DNA of 64,000 bases from Chryseobacterium jejuense (GTDB lineage Bacteria; Bacteroidota; Bacteroidia; Flavobacteriales; Weeksellaceae): NCBI RefSeq assembly GCF_900100075.1, contig NZ_FNEG01000003.1, positions 124,001 to 188,000 of the forward strand, given 5' to 3'. A model generated the notes under the pieces. The model saw only the letters and a program-made list of their open reading frames with translations, was not told the DNA's origin and did no database searches. Shown in pieces: positions 54,776-64,000 of the stretch (its first letter is position 1; each line of letters starts with the position of its first letter). A program made the translations under genes and the position numbers.

Positions 54776-55027
54776 ATGATTCCTTTTCTGTTGATCGCTA
54801 ACCTTATTACCTTTGGAGTTTTTGGATTTGATAAACTTCAGGCCAAAAGACATCAGTGGCGAATTTCCGAGAATGTTCTCTTAGGTCTTTCGTTGATAGG
54901 GATTGTGGGGGCTGCTTCAGGAATGGTTATCTTTAATCATAAAGTATCCAAAAAATCTTTTCTGGTGAAATTTTTCATTGTGGTTTTAATTGATGTGGTA
55001 TTGTTATATCGTTTGATAAGGCATTGA
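54776..55027 (+). CDS. DUF1294 membrane protein
   Basis: The 83-aa protein has three TM segments and the DUF1294 pattern (FGFDKLQAKRHQWRISENVL, then GAASGMVIFNHKVSKKSF). Function is unknown. A -7 element TATTTTTG (54752-54759) lies 16 bases before the ATG. Confidence 0.85.
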   Translation: MIPFLLIANLITFGVFGFDKLQAKRHQWRISENVLLGLSLIGIVGAASGMVIFNHKVSKKSFLVKFFIVVLIDVVLLYRLIRH

Positions 55028-55036
55028 TATAAAAGA

Positions 55037-55052
55037 CACCTCTTCTGAGGTG
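55037..55052. terminator. Terminator between DUF1294 and beta-helix 2 genes
   Basis: CACCTC (55037-55042) and GAGGTG (55047-55052) form a stem. T-rich tails follow on both strands. Confidence 0.7.
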
Positions 55053-55060
55053 CCATTTTA

Positions 55061-56740
55061 TTAAACAATAAGTTGTACATTTCCCTGAATGAAATAGTTT
55101 AGATTAGGTTCATTGAATCCGGTTATTGTAATAACCAGAAGACCGTTTTCATTTTCAATGGAGGTTATCTGTGTATTTCCAACATCTTTGGAGGATAAGT
55201 TTTTTCCGAAAATATCCCCATAAAACCATCTGCCATACGAGTAAGTTCCTATATAAATATTGTATTTTGCAAACATCATGTATTCCTGGAATTTAATTTT
55301 TGTTTTAATTTTAATCCCAAAATTAGAAGGATCAGCGCCCATCACCTCATGAGTACAATCCGGGATAATTCCTTCTTTTCCATCACCCACATTACCGCTT
55401 CTGGTGACCGGAATCACTCCAAATTGCCTTTTTATGTTTCCGATGGCTTTACTATCACTGGCTTTTACATGGCCATAGGAAGTAATATTGGTAAAATCTC
55501 CTACAATCCAATTGGAAGGAAGACTTCCGTCACCTTCGTAAGTGGGAAGTTCATATTTTATATAATTTCTTTCCTGAGAAACATCCATAAGACCTCTGTA
55601 AGTATAACCTTTATATACTCCGTTAATATTAACGATACTATTGTTGCTCCAGCTGCCAGTTACCTCTCTGTCTTCTTTACCATTATTGGGTGGTCCAAAA
55701 AGATCAGGACCTATTAATGGCCGATCTGTAAAATTAAAATAGCAATTAGAAATTTCAAAATTTCCAGTACGGACATCTGATAAATCAATTACATCTTTGA
55801 TATATTCTGCATATAATCCGTTAATGGTAATCCCCAGGCAGTCTTGCTCAAACTTCATTCCTGTATTTCCACCTTCTGTTGTTGGTGAAATAATAGTGGT
55901 GGCGGTAGTACCATTGGTAAACAAAAATCCTAAATTTCTGGTAGCTGTCATCCGTTCTAAAAGTAATGCGTTATTCTGTCCAAGAAATTGATAACAATAC
56001 TCATCAGGAACGGGAATTTCTCTTGACACATGGGTTGCTATAATATTTTTCAAAACAGTATAAAAACAGTTGTCGAATTTTATAGCAGATATACAGTCAG
56101 AAAAAGTAATGTTTTCCAGAGAACATCCATGACAAAAATTGACAAAATGTAGACCTGTTCCACAACTAACAAAATTGGCATCTTTAATTTGAGATGAAAC
56201 AATAACATGAGTGCCATATTTGATGTTAAGGTTGGGCAGCAAGCGTTTAACTTGATCTGAAACCGTTTCTAAATAGGCTGTTTCCATAATAGTATTATCA
56301 CGCGCAGCATTTCCTGAGAAAGTAGCTCCATTACAGTAAAAAATTATATTGGAGGTGATGTAGATGGTTTGGTTGATAAGATAAGTCTTACTTCCATTAA
56401 ACTTTAGGGCGCCTTTTCCTACAGCTGAGAGGTATAAAACAGCATTGTTAATACTTTCAGTATCATCAGTCTCACCATCTCCTTTTGCTCCAAAAATCCC
56501 CACATCTACAGGCTCACCACTGTCATGAACTGTTTTGTTCAGGTAATAAATGTTATTTCGTTTTCTGCGGACAATACCGTCTACAAAAGGCTGAATAGGT
56601 GATGGATTAGTAGAAGTAGGAGCCGGAGGAATATATTGTACATAAATATAAGGTTCAAAAGTAAATTCATCAATCAGTTCTATTATGGCCTGATCAGGAA
56701 TTGTACTTGTAGGCGAGAAAAATTCATTCGTTAAAATCAT
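55061..56740 (-). CDS. Beta-helix pectate-lyase-like protein 2, no signal peptide
   Basis: The N-terminal module MILTNEFFSPTS, then IIELIDEFTFEPYIYV, then GIVRRKRNNIYYLNK is clearly related to that of the 36962-38566 protein. After it comes the Pectate_lyase_3 start VDVGIFGAKGDGETDDT, then a beta-helix, then a C-terminal beta domain of about 120 residues (YGRWFYGDIFGKN). There is no export signal. Its promoter region shares a 16-bp motif with that gene at the same spacing. A tail-spike-like polysaccharide-binding or lyase role is inferred. Confidence 0.72.
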   Translation of the reverse strand: MILTNEFFSPTSTIPDQAIIELIDEFTFEPYIYVQYIPPAPTSTNPSPIQPFVDGIVRRKRNNIYYLNKTVHDSGEPVDVGIFGAKGDGETDDTESINNAVLYLSAVGKGALKFNGSKTYLINQTIYITSNIIFYCNGATFSGNAARDNTIMETAYLETVSDQVKRLLPNLNIKYGTHVIVSSQIKDANFVSCGTGLHFVNFCHGCSLENITFSDCISAIKFDNCFYTVLKNIIATHVSREIPVPDEYCYQFLGQNNALLLERMTATRNLGFLFTNGTTATTIISPTTEGGNTGMKFEQDCLGITINGLYAEYIKDVIDLSDVRTGNFEISNCYFNFTDRPLIGPDLFGPPNNGKEDREVTGSWSNNSIVNINGVYKGYTYRGLMDVSQERNYIKYELPTYEGDGSLPSNWIVGDFTNITSYGHVKASDSKAIGNIKRQFGVIPVTRSGNVGDGKEGIIPDCTHEVMGADPSNFGIKIKTKIKFQEYMMFAKYNIYIGTYSYGRWFYGDIFGKNLSSKDVGNTQITSIENENGLLVITITGFNEPNLNYFIQGNVQLIV

Positions 56741-56797
56741 AAAATTTGCTTCTTTGATGTTATTAATATTCTGTTTCCTGCAGGAAAACTTCTAAAA

Positions 56798-56832
56798 CAA
56801 AGTTAATGGGGGATAGCGTCAGAACTTGACGT
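56798..56832 (-). promoter_or_regulatory. Shared-motif promoter of beta-helix gene 2
   Basis: On the minus strand ACGTCAAGTTCTGACG (plus 56817-56832), an 11-base gap and -7 element TAACTTTG (plus 56798-56805). The motif contains the perfect inverted repeat CGTCA-N5-TGACG. Match and spacing to the gene-1 promoter (36873-36907) are the main evidence. Confidence 0.6.
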
Positions 56833-56943
56833 GTTATATTTAAATAGAATAGTACCTAAAAGAATACAATGAACTTTTCAAAAATATTTTTGAACCCGGT
56901 TTTTTCTTACATTTATCATTCAACAATCAAAAACTTTACAACT

Positions 56944-57150
56944 ATGAAAAATCTTAAAAAAATGGGAAGAAGCGAAATGAAAATGCTTACAGGTGGAATT
57001 GCAAAAGGAATGGTAAGATGTAAGGATCCGGATACTTGTGCAGTGAGATGGGGATGGCCTACAGGGTTCTCCAGTAATTGTAATGATATGGACATTATAT
57101 GTGGAAGTGCACCTGCCGTAGATCCATGTGATTCGTCTTTATGTATATAG
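56944..57150 (+). CDS. GG-leader Cys-rich peptide (68 aa)
   Basis: The start is set at ATG 56944, giving MKNLKKMGRSEMKMLTGG. The longer frame from 56869 is excluded because the -7 element TATTTTTG (56885-56892) lies inside it. GG is at residues 17-18, then a core with seven cysteines ending CDSSLCI. The C-terminal CxCxC pattern of the other three is missing. A perfect hairpin terminator follows at 57158-57184. Confidence 0.7.
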   Translation: MKNLKKMGRSEMKMLTGGIAKGMVRCKDPDTCAVRWGWPTGFSSNCNDMDIICGSAPAVDPCDSSLCI

Positions 57151-57157
57151 TAACTCA

Positions 57158-57184
57158 AGAGTGTTTTAGAACACTCTTTTTTTA
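57158..57184 (+). terminator. Terminator of the 68-aa peptide gene
   Basis: AGAGTGTT (57158-57165) pairs with AACACTCT (57170-57177), followed by a T run. Confidence 0.88.
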
Positions 57185-57237
57185 TGCCTCTGTAAACGTG
57201 TATTTTAAACAGAATATTAATTATTTATTTAATAGAA

Positions 57238-57266
57238 TTGTTTTTCATTAAAAATCACTATTTTTG
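57238..57266 (+). promoter_or_regulatory. typA promoter
   Basis: TTG (57238-57240), an 18-base spacer and TATTTTTG (57259-57266), 18 bases before the ATG at 57285. Confidence 0.75.
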
Positions 57267-57284
57267 CACTCGTAAAAATCCTAT

Positions 57285-59090
57285 ATGCAAAACATTAGAA
57301 ATATTGCGATTATCGCACACGTTGACCACGGGAAGACGACTTTGGTTGACAAAATCATCCATGCTACCAATATTTTCAGAGAAAATCAGGAGAGTGGAGA
57401 ATTAATTATGGATAACAATGATCTTGAAAGAGAGAGAGGGATCACCATCTTATCCAAGAATATTTCTGTTACTTATAAAGACACTAAAATTAACGTAATT
57501 GATACTCCTGGTCACGCGGATTTCGGTGGAGAAGTAGAGAGAGTATTAAAAATGGCTGACGGAGTTATCCTGTTAGTGGATGCGTTTGAAGGACCAATGC
57601 CACAAACAAGATTCGTACTTCAGAAAGCTTTAGAATTAGGACTAAGACCATTAGTGGTTATCAACAAAGTAGATAAGCCAAACTGTCGTCCTGATGAAGT
57701 TCATGATAAAGTATTTGATTTGTTCTTCAACCTTGAGGCTACAGAAGAACAATTGGATTTCCCTACATTCTATGGATCTTCAAAACAAGGTTGGTTCAAC
57801 ACTTCATTAGAGCAAACTGAAGATATTATGCCATTATTAGATGGTATTTTACAATATGTTCCTGAGCCTAAAGTAACTGAAGGAAATCTTCAGATGCAGA
57901 TTACTTCATTAGATTTCTCTTCTTTCTTAGGAAGAATTGCAATCGGAAAAGTAACAAGAGGAGAGCTTAAAGAGTCTCAGTGGATCGGTCTTGCTCAGGC
58001 AGATGGAAAAGTTGTAAAAGGAAAAGTAAAAGAATTATACGTTTTCGAAGGTTTAGGGAAGAAAAAAGTAACTGAAGTACAAGCAGGAGATATCTGTGCG
58101 GTAGTAGGTTTTGATGCTTTCCAGATCGGAGATTCTTTCGTAGATCTTGAAAACCCTGAACCATTGGAAAGAACTGCAATTGATGAGCCTACGTTGAACA
58201 TGACGTTCTCAATTAACAATTCACCTTTCTTCGGTAAAGACGGTAAATATGTAACTTCAAATCACCTGAAAGAAAGACTATACAAAGAATTAGAGAAAAA
58301 CTTAGCATTAAGAGTTCAGCAGACTGATGACGCTAACACATTCTTAGTATTCGGTAGAGGTATTCTTCACTTGTCAGTTTTAATTGAAACAATGAGAAGA
58401 GAAGGGTATGAAATGACAATTGGTCAGCCACAGGTTATCTTGAGAGAGGTTGATGGAGTTAGCTGTGAGCCTTATGAATCTTTAGTTGTTGACGTTCCTG
58501 AAGAATATGCTTCAAGAGTTATCGACTTAGCAACTCAGAGAAAAGGTGACCTTCACATTATGGAAACTAAAGGTGAAATGCAGCACATGGAATTCGAAAT
58601 TCCTTCAAGAGGTTTGATCGGATTACGTTCTCAAATGTTAACAGCTACTGCTGGTGAGGCTATTATGGCACACCGTTTTACAGAATACAAGCCTTTCAAA
58701 GGTGCTATTCCTGGAAGAAGTAATGGGGTATTGATCAGCAAAACTCAAGGTCCAGCTACAGAATATTCTATCGCTAAATTACAGGATAGAGGTAAGTTCT
58801 ATGTTGATCCGGGTGAGGAGATCTATGCAGGTATGGTTATCGGTGAGCAAAACAAACCGGGTGACTTGGTTGTAAACATCGTTGAAGCAAAACAGTTGAA
58901 TAACATGAGAGCTTCTGGAAAAGATAAAGATACAGGTGTTGCACCAAAAATCTTATTCTCTCTTGAAGAATGTATGGAATATATCCAAGCTGATGAAGCA
59001 ATCGAGGTTACTCCAAACTTTATCAGAATGAGAAAGAAATTACTTTCTGAAGAAGAAAGAAAAAGAGTTGAAAGATCAGGGAAAGCTTAA
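57285..59090 (+). CDS. typA: TypA/BipA translational GTPase
   Basis: This 601-aa translation-factor GTPase has G1 AHVDHGKTT (residues 11-19), ERGITIL in the effector loop, G3 DTPGHADFGG and G4 NKVDKP. After the G domain come domains II, III and V and the TypA C-terminal domain (LIGLRSQMLTATAGEAIMAH). It works in ribosome assembly and stress responses. Length and motifs match the family. Single gene with its own promoter and terminator. Confidence 0.95.
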   Translation: MQNIRNIAIIAHVDHGKTTLVDKIIHATNIFRENQESGELIMDNNDLERERGITILSKNISVTYKDTKINVIDTPGHADFGGEVERVLKMADGVILLVDAFEGPMPQTRFVLQKALELGLRPLVVINKVDKPNCRPDEVHDKVFDLFFNLEATEEQLDFPTFYGSSKQGWFNTSLEQTEDIMPLLDGILQYVPEPKVTEGNLQMQITSLDFSSFLGRIAIGKVTRGELKESQWIGLAQADGKVVKGKVKELYVFEGLGKKKVTEVQAGDICAVVGFDAFQIGDSFVDLENPEPLERTAIDEPTLNMTFSINNSPFFGKDGKYVTSNHLKERLYKELEKNLALRVQQTDDANTFLVFGRGILHLSVLIETMRREGYEMTIGQPQVILREVDGVSCEPYESLVVDVPEEYASRVIDLATQRKGDLHIMETKGEMQHMEFEIPSRGLIGLRSQMLTATAGEAIMAHRFTEYKPFKGAIPGRSNGVLISKTQGPATEYSIAKLQDRGKFYVDPGEEIYAGMVIGEQNKPGDLVVNIVEAKQLNNMRASGKDKDTGVAPKILFSLEECMEYIQADEAIEVTPNFIRMRKKLLSEEERKRVERSGKA

Positions 59091-59121
59091 TCAGTCCTGA
59101 TTTAAAATCAATATCATATAG

Positions 59122-59150
59122 AAAAGCCTCGAATTTTTCGAGGCTTTTTT
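59122..59150 (+). terminator. typA terminator
   Basis: AAAAGCCTCGAA (59122-59133) pairs with TTCGAGGCTTTT (59137-59148), followed by T2. Confidence 0.9.
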
Positions 59151-59231
59151 GCTAAGTAATCGGAAAAATTGTTTATTTTTTCAAAAGAATATCCGAAATA
59201 TCAAAATATAATTTAAAGTAGTTTTACGGCT

Positions 59232-60842
59232 ATGAAAGTGAATAAATTAAAACTTATCGTTTTATTGGGAGTTCTTGCGTCTTACAGTACCTCATGTTCC
59301 GTTCAGAACAATGTTACGAAGACTCCTCCTGTTAAAAATACAACAAAACCTAATACCAATAATACAACCCAGCCCAAACCTCCAGTAGCGGTAAAGCCTG
59401 CAACAGGAACTTCAACGGAAGAAACGTTCAGAACCACTCTTCCTGAGATCAAAAGAGAATTCCGTGGCGCATGGATTGCCAGCGTTGCCAATATCAACTG
59501 GCCATCAAAAAACAACCTTACCGTAGAGCAGCAGAAAGCAGAAGCTATCAGTATGCTGGATATGCTGAAAGATAATAACTTCAATGCTGCTATTTTTCAG
59601 ATCAGACCTTCTGCAGATGCTTTATATACAAGTAATATTGAACCTTGGTCTTACTTTTTAACCGGAGAAACAGGTACAGCGCCTTATCCAAGCTATGATC
59701 CGTTATTATTCTGGATAGAAGAAGCTCACAAAAGAGGCTTGGAGTTACATGTTTGGTTAAATCCTTATCGTGCCCATCATACCAACGGTGGTACAGTGAA
59801 TAAGATGTCTATGGCCAACAGAATGTCTGACCTTGTAGTGAGATTAAAAAACGGGATGTATTGGTTTGATCCGGCTAATCCGAAAACACAGGATCACGTA
59901 TCTAACGTAGTAAAGGATATTGTGAAAAGATATGATATTGATGCCATTCACTTTGATGATTATTTCTATCCATACGCTGCTTACAACAAAGGTGCAGATT
60001 TTCCGGATTATGCAACGTGGAGCACTTATCAAAACAGTGGCGGAACTTTATCAAGAGCAGACTGGAGAAGAGATAACGTAAACAAATTTGTAGAACGTAT
60101 CTATAAAGAAATTCACGCAGAAAAAAATAATGTAAGATTTGGAATCAGTCCATTTGGAATCTGGAAACCTGGATATCCGGCGGGAATTGTAGGGTCTTCT
60201 CAGTTTGATGAACTGTATGCAGATGCCAAATTATGGTTAAACAGAGGCTGGGTAGACTATTTTTCACCACAATTATATTGGCCGATTGATTCAAAAGGAC
60301 AAGGTTTCGAGGCGTTGCTAAACTGGTGGCAGTCAGAAAATACAATGAAGCGTCACTTATGGCCAGGTTTGAATACTGTTGAGATTAAAACCTATGATCG
60401 TCCAACAGAAATCAAGAACCAAATTGAGATTTCCAGACAAATATTAAAGAATGATGCAGGTGAAATTCACTGGAGTATTGCAGGATTAACTAAAAATCCG
60501 GGAATGCTTCCGACTCTGAAAAACGGTCCATACAGCGAAAAAGCATTAGTTCCTAAATCTCCATGGATTAAAGCAGTTCCATTGCAGACTCCAACATTAT
60601 TTATTAGTGATAATGGCAGCTTTGCACAGACGAGATGGAGTACAAAAAATGCATCAGAAGTTTTCCAGTGGGTACTTTTTACTCAATATGACGGAGTATG
60701 GCAAACAGAAATTTTACCATTGGATGTTCTTTTCAAAGATATTCCTAAATTCAAAAATGGTAAAAAACTGAATGGAGTAGCCATTAAAGCCATCGACAGA
60801 TTAGGAAACGAAAGTGATTATATGGCTAAAAAGATCAAATAA
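59232..60842 (+). CDS. GHL10 glycoside-hydrolase-like lipoprotein
   Basis: A lipoprotein signal with Cys22 (SYSTSC) and a Thr/Asn/Pro-rich linker (to about residue 72) precede a GHL10 (DUF187/YddW-like) TIM barrel. Key blocks are REFRGAWIASVANINWPS, NFNAAIFQIRPSADALY, LHVWLNPYRAHHTNGG and DAIHFDDYFYPYAAYN. A beta-sandwich-like C-terminus follows. It probably acts on glycans, possibly peptidoglycan, on the cell surface or in the periplasm. Substrate is not known. Confidence 0.85.
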   Translation: MKVNKLKLIVLLGVLASYSTSCSVQNNVTKTPPVKNTTKPNTNNTTQPKPPVAVKPATGTSTEETFRTTLPEIKREFRGAWIASVANINWPSKNNLTVEQQKAEAISMLDMLKDNNFNAAIFQIRPSADALYTSNIEPWSYFLTGETGTAPYPSYDPLLFWIEEAHKRGLELHVWLNPYRAHHTNGGTVNKMSMANRMSDLVVRLKNGMYWFDPANPKTQDHVSNVVKDIVKRYDIDAIHFDDYFYPYAAYNKGADFPDYATWSTYQNSGGTLSRADWRRDNVNKFVERIYKEIHAEKNNVRFGISPFGIWKPGYPAGIVGSSQFDELYADAKLWLNRGWVDYFSPQLYWPIDSKGQGFEALLNWWQSENTMKRHLWPGLNTVEIKTYDRPTEIKNQIEISRQILKNDAGEIHWSIAGLTKNPGMLPTLKNGPYSEKALVPKSPWIKAVPLQTPTLFISDNGSFAQTRWSTKNASEVFQWVLFTQYDGVWQTEILPLDVLFKDIPKFKNGKKLNGVAIKAIDRLGNESDYMAKKIK

Positions 60843-60894
60843 AGAAAAACTGAAAGTGGTAGTAAAAAGCCATTAAAGTTTTAACAATATAAAG

Positions 60895-60922
60895 GGTTCA
60901 ACTTCAAGTTGAACCTTTTTTT
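60895..60922 (+). terminator. Terminator of the GHL10 gene
   Basis: GGTTCAAC (60895-60902) pairs with GTTGAACC (60908-60915), followed by T7. The 60923-61145 gap has no gene. Confidence 0.88.
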
Positions 60923-61145
60923 ATCGATATTATTGGGCCTTCTACGGAATAACCAACAGAATGTTTAGTGTATCCATGCACTTTGTCATTCCTATCTTTT
61001 TATTTTAGAATAGCTATAAATTATTAATTTAAAACAAAGAAAATCAATATGATATAATTTGAACTTATGTATTTTTAAGTAAAATAAAAACCTTCGCGGA
61101 ATCATTTTTGCATGAACAGTCTTATAATCACCAAAATATAACATT

Positions 61146-61697
61146 ATGAATACTAACAGACTTTCCGCAAATGTGGAAAAAGCACTTAGTGATCAGATGA
61201 ACAAGGAGATTCATGCATCACACGTTTTTCTATCGTATGGAATTTGGGCCGATGACAAAGGCTATCAGGGAATTGCCAATTTTCTCTACCGACACGCTCA
61301 GGAAGAAAGAAACCATTCGATCAAATTCATGGAGTACATTTTAAACAGGGGTGGAAAACCCAAAGTAGATGCTATTCCGAAACCTCCGGCTGATCCTAAA
61401 ACATTGACCGCTTGTTTTGAAGGTGTTTTCAAACATGAAGTAGACAACACAACGGCCATTTACAAAATTGTGGACCTTTCCATGGATGAAAAAGACTGGG
61501 CCACATGGAATTTTATGCAGTGGTTTGTACAGGAACAGATTGAAGAAGAAACATTAGCTCATAACTTGATTGATAAATTAAAAATTGCAGGGGGAGACAG
61601 AGCAACAGACGAGTCTTTATTTACTTTAGATAGAACTTTGCAGGAAGCACCGAATGACGTACCATTGGCTCAGGATGCCACAGGAAATAATCCATAA
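61146..61697 (+). CDS. ftnA: Ferritin
   Basis: The 183-aa iron-storage protein folds as a four-helix bundle. Ferroxidase ligands are present: Glu21 in MNKEIHASHVF, then Glu54/His57 in HAQEERNHSIKF, Glu98 in FKHEVDNTTA, and Gln131 in FVQEQIEEET. It stores iron as a 24-mer. A CATTTTTG near 61103 could be the -7 element. Nothing unusual. Confidence 0.93.
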   Translation: MNTNRLSANVEKALSDQMNKEIHASHVFLSYGIWADDKGYQGIANFLYRHAQEERNHSIKFMEYILNRGGKPKVDAIPKPPADPKTLTACFEGVFKHEVDNTTAIYKIVDLSMDEKDWATWNFMQWFVQEQIEEETLAHNLIDKLKIAGGDRATDESLFTLDRTLQEAPNDVPLAQDATGNNP

Positions 61698-61726
61698 AAA
61701 TCATCGGTGAAACAAAAACTGCTTGA

Positions 61727-61757
61727 AAATCTGTCAGAATGCTGACAGATTTTTTTA
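61727..61757 (+). terminator. Ferritin terminator
   Basis: AAATCTGTCAG (61727-61737) pairs with CTGACAGATTT (61742-61752), followed by a T run. Confidence 0.9.
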
Positions 61758-61896
61758 TTATGAAACTCCCTTAAAATTCACTATCTTTGCACGCTGAAAG
61801 TTCAGTAATCAATAACTAAGGCCAGAAAGAATAAAAACTTCAAACCTTATTCATTGAACTTTCAAACCCTAAACCTTAAACTTTGAATTTTACAAT

Positions 61897-62988
61897 ATGA
61901 AATGTGGAATTGTAGGCCTACCGAATGTAGGTAAATCAACACTTTTTAACTGTCTGAGCAACGCAAAAGCTCAATCAGCGAACTATCCTTTCTGTACTAT
62001 TGAACCGAACCTGGGAACAGTTTCAGTACCGGATCAGAGATTATTTGAATTGGAGAAAATCGTAAAGCCTGAGAGAGTTTTACCAGCTGTAGTTGAGATC
62101 GTTGATATTGCAGGTCTTGTAAAAGGTGCCAGCAAAGGAGAAGGATTGGGGAACCAGTTCCTTGCAAATATCCGTGAGTGTGAAGCAATCATCCACGTTT
62201 TAAGATGTTTTGATAATGGAAACATCATTCACGTAGAAGGTTCAGTAGATCCGTTAAGAGATAAAGAAATTATTGATATCGAACTTCAATTGAAAGACCT
62301 TGAAACAGTAGGAAAAGCAGTTGAAAAAGCTAAAAAGTTCATCAAATCCGGTAAGAAAGAAGATCTTCTTACTTATGAAACGCTTCAGAACTTGCAAAAG
62401 TTCCTTGAAGATGGAAAAAATGCAAGAGAGTTTGCAATGGATGACTTTGCAAAATCAGTTATTGCTGAAGTTCAGCTTCTAACGAACAAACCGGTACTTT
62501 ACGTTTGTAACGTAGATGAAAACTCTATTAAAAACGGAAACGACTGGATTGGAAAAATCGAGGAAATGGCTAAAAATGAAGGTGCTGAAGTTGTTGTTTT
62601 AGCGGCTCAGATTGAAGCTGACATCAATGAACTTGAAACTTTCGAAGAAAGAGAAATTTTCCTTGAAGAACTAGGACTTACAGAACCGGGAGTAAACCGT
62701 TTGATTAGAAAAGCTTATGATCTTTTAAAACTTCAGACGTATTTCACTGCGGGAGTAAAAGAAGTAAGAGCTTGGACTATCGGACAGGGATGGACCGCTC
62801 CTCAAGCAGCTGGAGTAATCCACACAGACTTTGAAAAAGGATTCATCCGTGCAGAAGTAATCAAGTATAACGATTATATGACGTACGGTTCAGAAGTAAA
62901 AGTAAAGGAAGCCGGAAAATTATCTGTAGAAGGTAAAGAATATATTGTACAGGATGGTGACATCATGCACTTTAGATTCAACGTATAA
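61897..62988 (+). CDS. ychF: YchF/OLA1 ATPase
   Basis: The 363-aa Obg-related NTPase has P-loop GLPNVGKST (residues 7-15), DIAGLVKGASKGEGLGNQFL in switch II, NVDE (207-210) in place of NKxD, and a C-terminal TGS domain (YFTAGVKEVRAWTIGQGWTA). The NVDE motif is the usual ATP-specific sign. It acts in ribosome function and stress responses. A -7 element TATCTTTG is at 61782-61789. Confidence 0.95.
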   Translation: MKCGIVGLPNVGKSTLFNCLSNAKAQSANYPFCTIEPNLGTVSVPDQRLFELEKIVKPERVLPAVVEIVDIAGLVKGASKGEGLGNQFLANIRECEAIIHVLRCFDNGNIIHVEGSVDPLRDKEIIDIELQLKDLETVGKAVEKAKKFIKSGKKEDLLTYETLQNLQKFLEDGKNAREFAMDDFAKSVIAEVQLLTNKPVLYVCNVDENSIKNGNDWIGKIEEMAKNEGAEVVVLAAQIEADINELETFEEREIFLEELGLTEPGVNRLIRKAYDLLKLQTYFTAGVKEVRAWTIGQGWTAPQAAGVIHTDFEKGFIRAEVIKYNDYMTYGSEVKVKEAGKLSVEGKEYIVQDGDIMHFRFNV

Positions 62989-63016
62989 GAAAAAAATATT
63001 AAAGTTAGTTTATAAA

Positions 63017-63050
63017 AAAACGCTTCCATAATTGTTTGGGAGCGTTTTTT
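63017..63050 (+). terminator. ychF terminator
   Basis: AAAACGCTTCC (63017-63027) pairs with GGGAGCGTTTT (63038-63048) with one wobble, followed by T2. Confidence 0.85.
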
Positions 63051-63074
63051 GCATTTAGTAGTAAAACTGTTTCT

Positions 63075-64000
63075 ATGAAAATTCATTATTTTATAATTAT
63101 TGCCTCCTTTTTTTCATGTTCAGAATCTATTGATGATAAATGCTTCATTGATAAGCTTGATACCGAAAATATTGTGAGTCTGAATGAGGAATACGAACCT
63201 TATACGCTAAAACAAATTCTTGCAGAAAAGCCCGATTACCTTGAAATTACCAACCTCAAAGCATACAGGAATTTTAAAACAGACAGAACAGAATTTCCTC
63301 TTTATGAAATGAATGCTAGAAAGGTCGGAAAGATAAAGAAAAATAGCTTTACAATATTTGATGAAAAGTTTTCTGATCAGTTTTTATATTTTGCAGAACA
63401 AAAGATAGGAAATATCTTATATGGATTGGGCGCCAACAGACTCGGATATTGGTTGCTGAAAATTGAAAATAATAAATCTTTTGCCTATTTTTTAGGGTTG
63501 AGTCCTAACCAGTATTATTGCAACAAGGCTCAACAGAATCCAATTGTTCAGGGAGATTATCTCCAGATTCAAGGAAGTGTAGTGAAACCTTTAGAGTCCT
63601 TTACTCGCGGTGAATTTAAAGATTATGCAGTACTTGGAGAAGGTAAATTATTTAAAATAAAACTCAAAGATTTAATGCAGGATTCCGATCAGGATGGCTA
63701 CAATGATATTTTTGAGAATAGCTTGGGGTTAAATTCCCATCATGCAGATACAGATAACGATGGAATTAACGACTTTGAGGATAGGAATCCAATGTTTAAA
63801 TCATCGGATAACAAATTTACCCGTCTCTATGAGTCATTGTTACCTAATGTTTCCAAAGATTCTGAAAAAAAGAGCTATGAGTTTCAAGTGTATAAAACCG
63901 ACTGTGAGTATTTTCATCAGATTAATCCAACATTAAAGGTTTTATTTATACCTGAGCATAAAAAGAAACGGACTTATTATACCAGAGTATCTGATATTAT
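63075..64000 (+). CDS. Lipoprotein with Ca-binding TSP3-like repeats, 5' part
   Basis: From ATG 63075 the frame stays open to the window end. MKIHYFIIIASFFSC is a lipoprotein signal (Cys15). The middle (about 40-190) is of unknown fold. Near residues 200-230, DSDQDGYND and DTDNDGINDFED are Asp-rich thrombospondin type 3-like calcium loops. The protein continues past the window, so its length is unknown. It is probably a surface protein. It lies 87 bases after ychF, beyond the ychF terminator. Confidence 0.65.
   Translation, partial: MKIHYFIIIASFFSCSESIDDKCFIDKLDTENIVSLNEEYEPYTLKQILAEKPDYLEITNLKAYRNFKTDRTEFPLYEMNARKVGKIKKNSFTIFDEKFSDQFLYFAEQKIGNILYGLGANRLGYWLLKIENNKSFAYFLGLSPNQYYCNKAQQNPIVQGDYLQIQGSVVKPLESFTRGEFKDYAVLGEGKLFKIKLKDLMQDSDQDGYNDIFENSLGLNSHHADTDNDGINDFEDRNPMFKSSDNKFTRLYESLLPNVSKDSEKKSYEFQVYKTDCEYFHQINPTLKVLFIPEHKKKRTYYTRVSDI

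Noticed and set aside
55349..55717. 122-codon frame on the plus strand
   Set aside because: It lies fully antisense to the beta-helix gene at 55061-56740 and reads as a shadow.

Overview
The window looks like a Bacteroidota (Flavobacteriia) chromosome, most likely Chryseobacterium or a close Weeksellaceae relative. The evidence is low GC, many promoters of the Bacteroidota type (-7 element TAnnTTTG, some with an upstream TTG), few Shine-Dalgarno-like sites, and family content typical of the group: GG-leader bacteriocin-like peptides, propeller histidine kinases, a secreted catalase, a short histone H1-like protein and many SusC-independent secreted hydrolases. No rRNA, tRNA or CRISPR array was seen.

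Region 1 (1-4235) is accessory DNA. It holds the 3' part of a VirE/BT4734-type gene, then a 650-aa reverse transcriptase with an FCDD catalytic box. Directly upstream of the reverse transcriptase is a ~140-nt intergenic element closed by a long stem, which resembles the ncRNA-RT layout of DRT-type anti-phage systems. An HNH nuclease gene and an IS481-like transposase scar follow. This is the best candidate for an undescribed system.

Region 2 (4236-8448) has an AraC regulator with membrane segments, a DJ-1/PfpI protein, a small GG-leader peptide and an astacin-like lipoprotein protease. Region 3 (8449-23452) is built around two duplicated two-component operons (LuxR-type regulator plus propeller kinase). 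They flank a lipocalin-like lipoprotein, a secreted catalase with an ankyrin partner, and two secreted proteins with the same N-terminal module. Four copies of a palindrome-like site (TGTAGTT-N4-AACTACA) lie in front of these genes and could be the operator of the duplicated regulators.

Region 4 (23453-43402) is mostly chromosomal housekeeping and secreted enzymes: a probable minus-strand small RNA, a polysaccharide lyase, a lactonase, an AraC-MFS efflux pair, a GNAT/MocR divergent pair with repeated operator sites, M61 and M28 peptidases, a beta-helix protein, a HAD phosphatase, Tex, two more GG-leader peptides and a YceI lipoprotein.

Region 5 (43688-54247) is a type I restriction-modification operon in the order hsdR-hsdS-X-Y-hsdM. 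X and Y are two different DUF262 (GmrSD/RloF-type) proteins, and the operon runs from one good promoter to one strong terminator. Region 6 (54279-64000) holds a DUF1294 protein, a second beta-helix protein, a fourth GG-leader peptide, TypA/BipA, a GHL10 glycosidase-like lipoprotein, ferritin, YchF and the 5' part of a calcium-repeat lipoprotein. The two beta-helix genes, 18 kb apart on opposite strands, share a 16-bp palindromic motif at identical spacing from their -7 elements.
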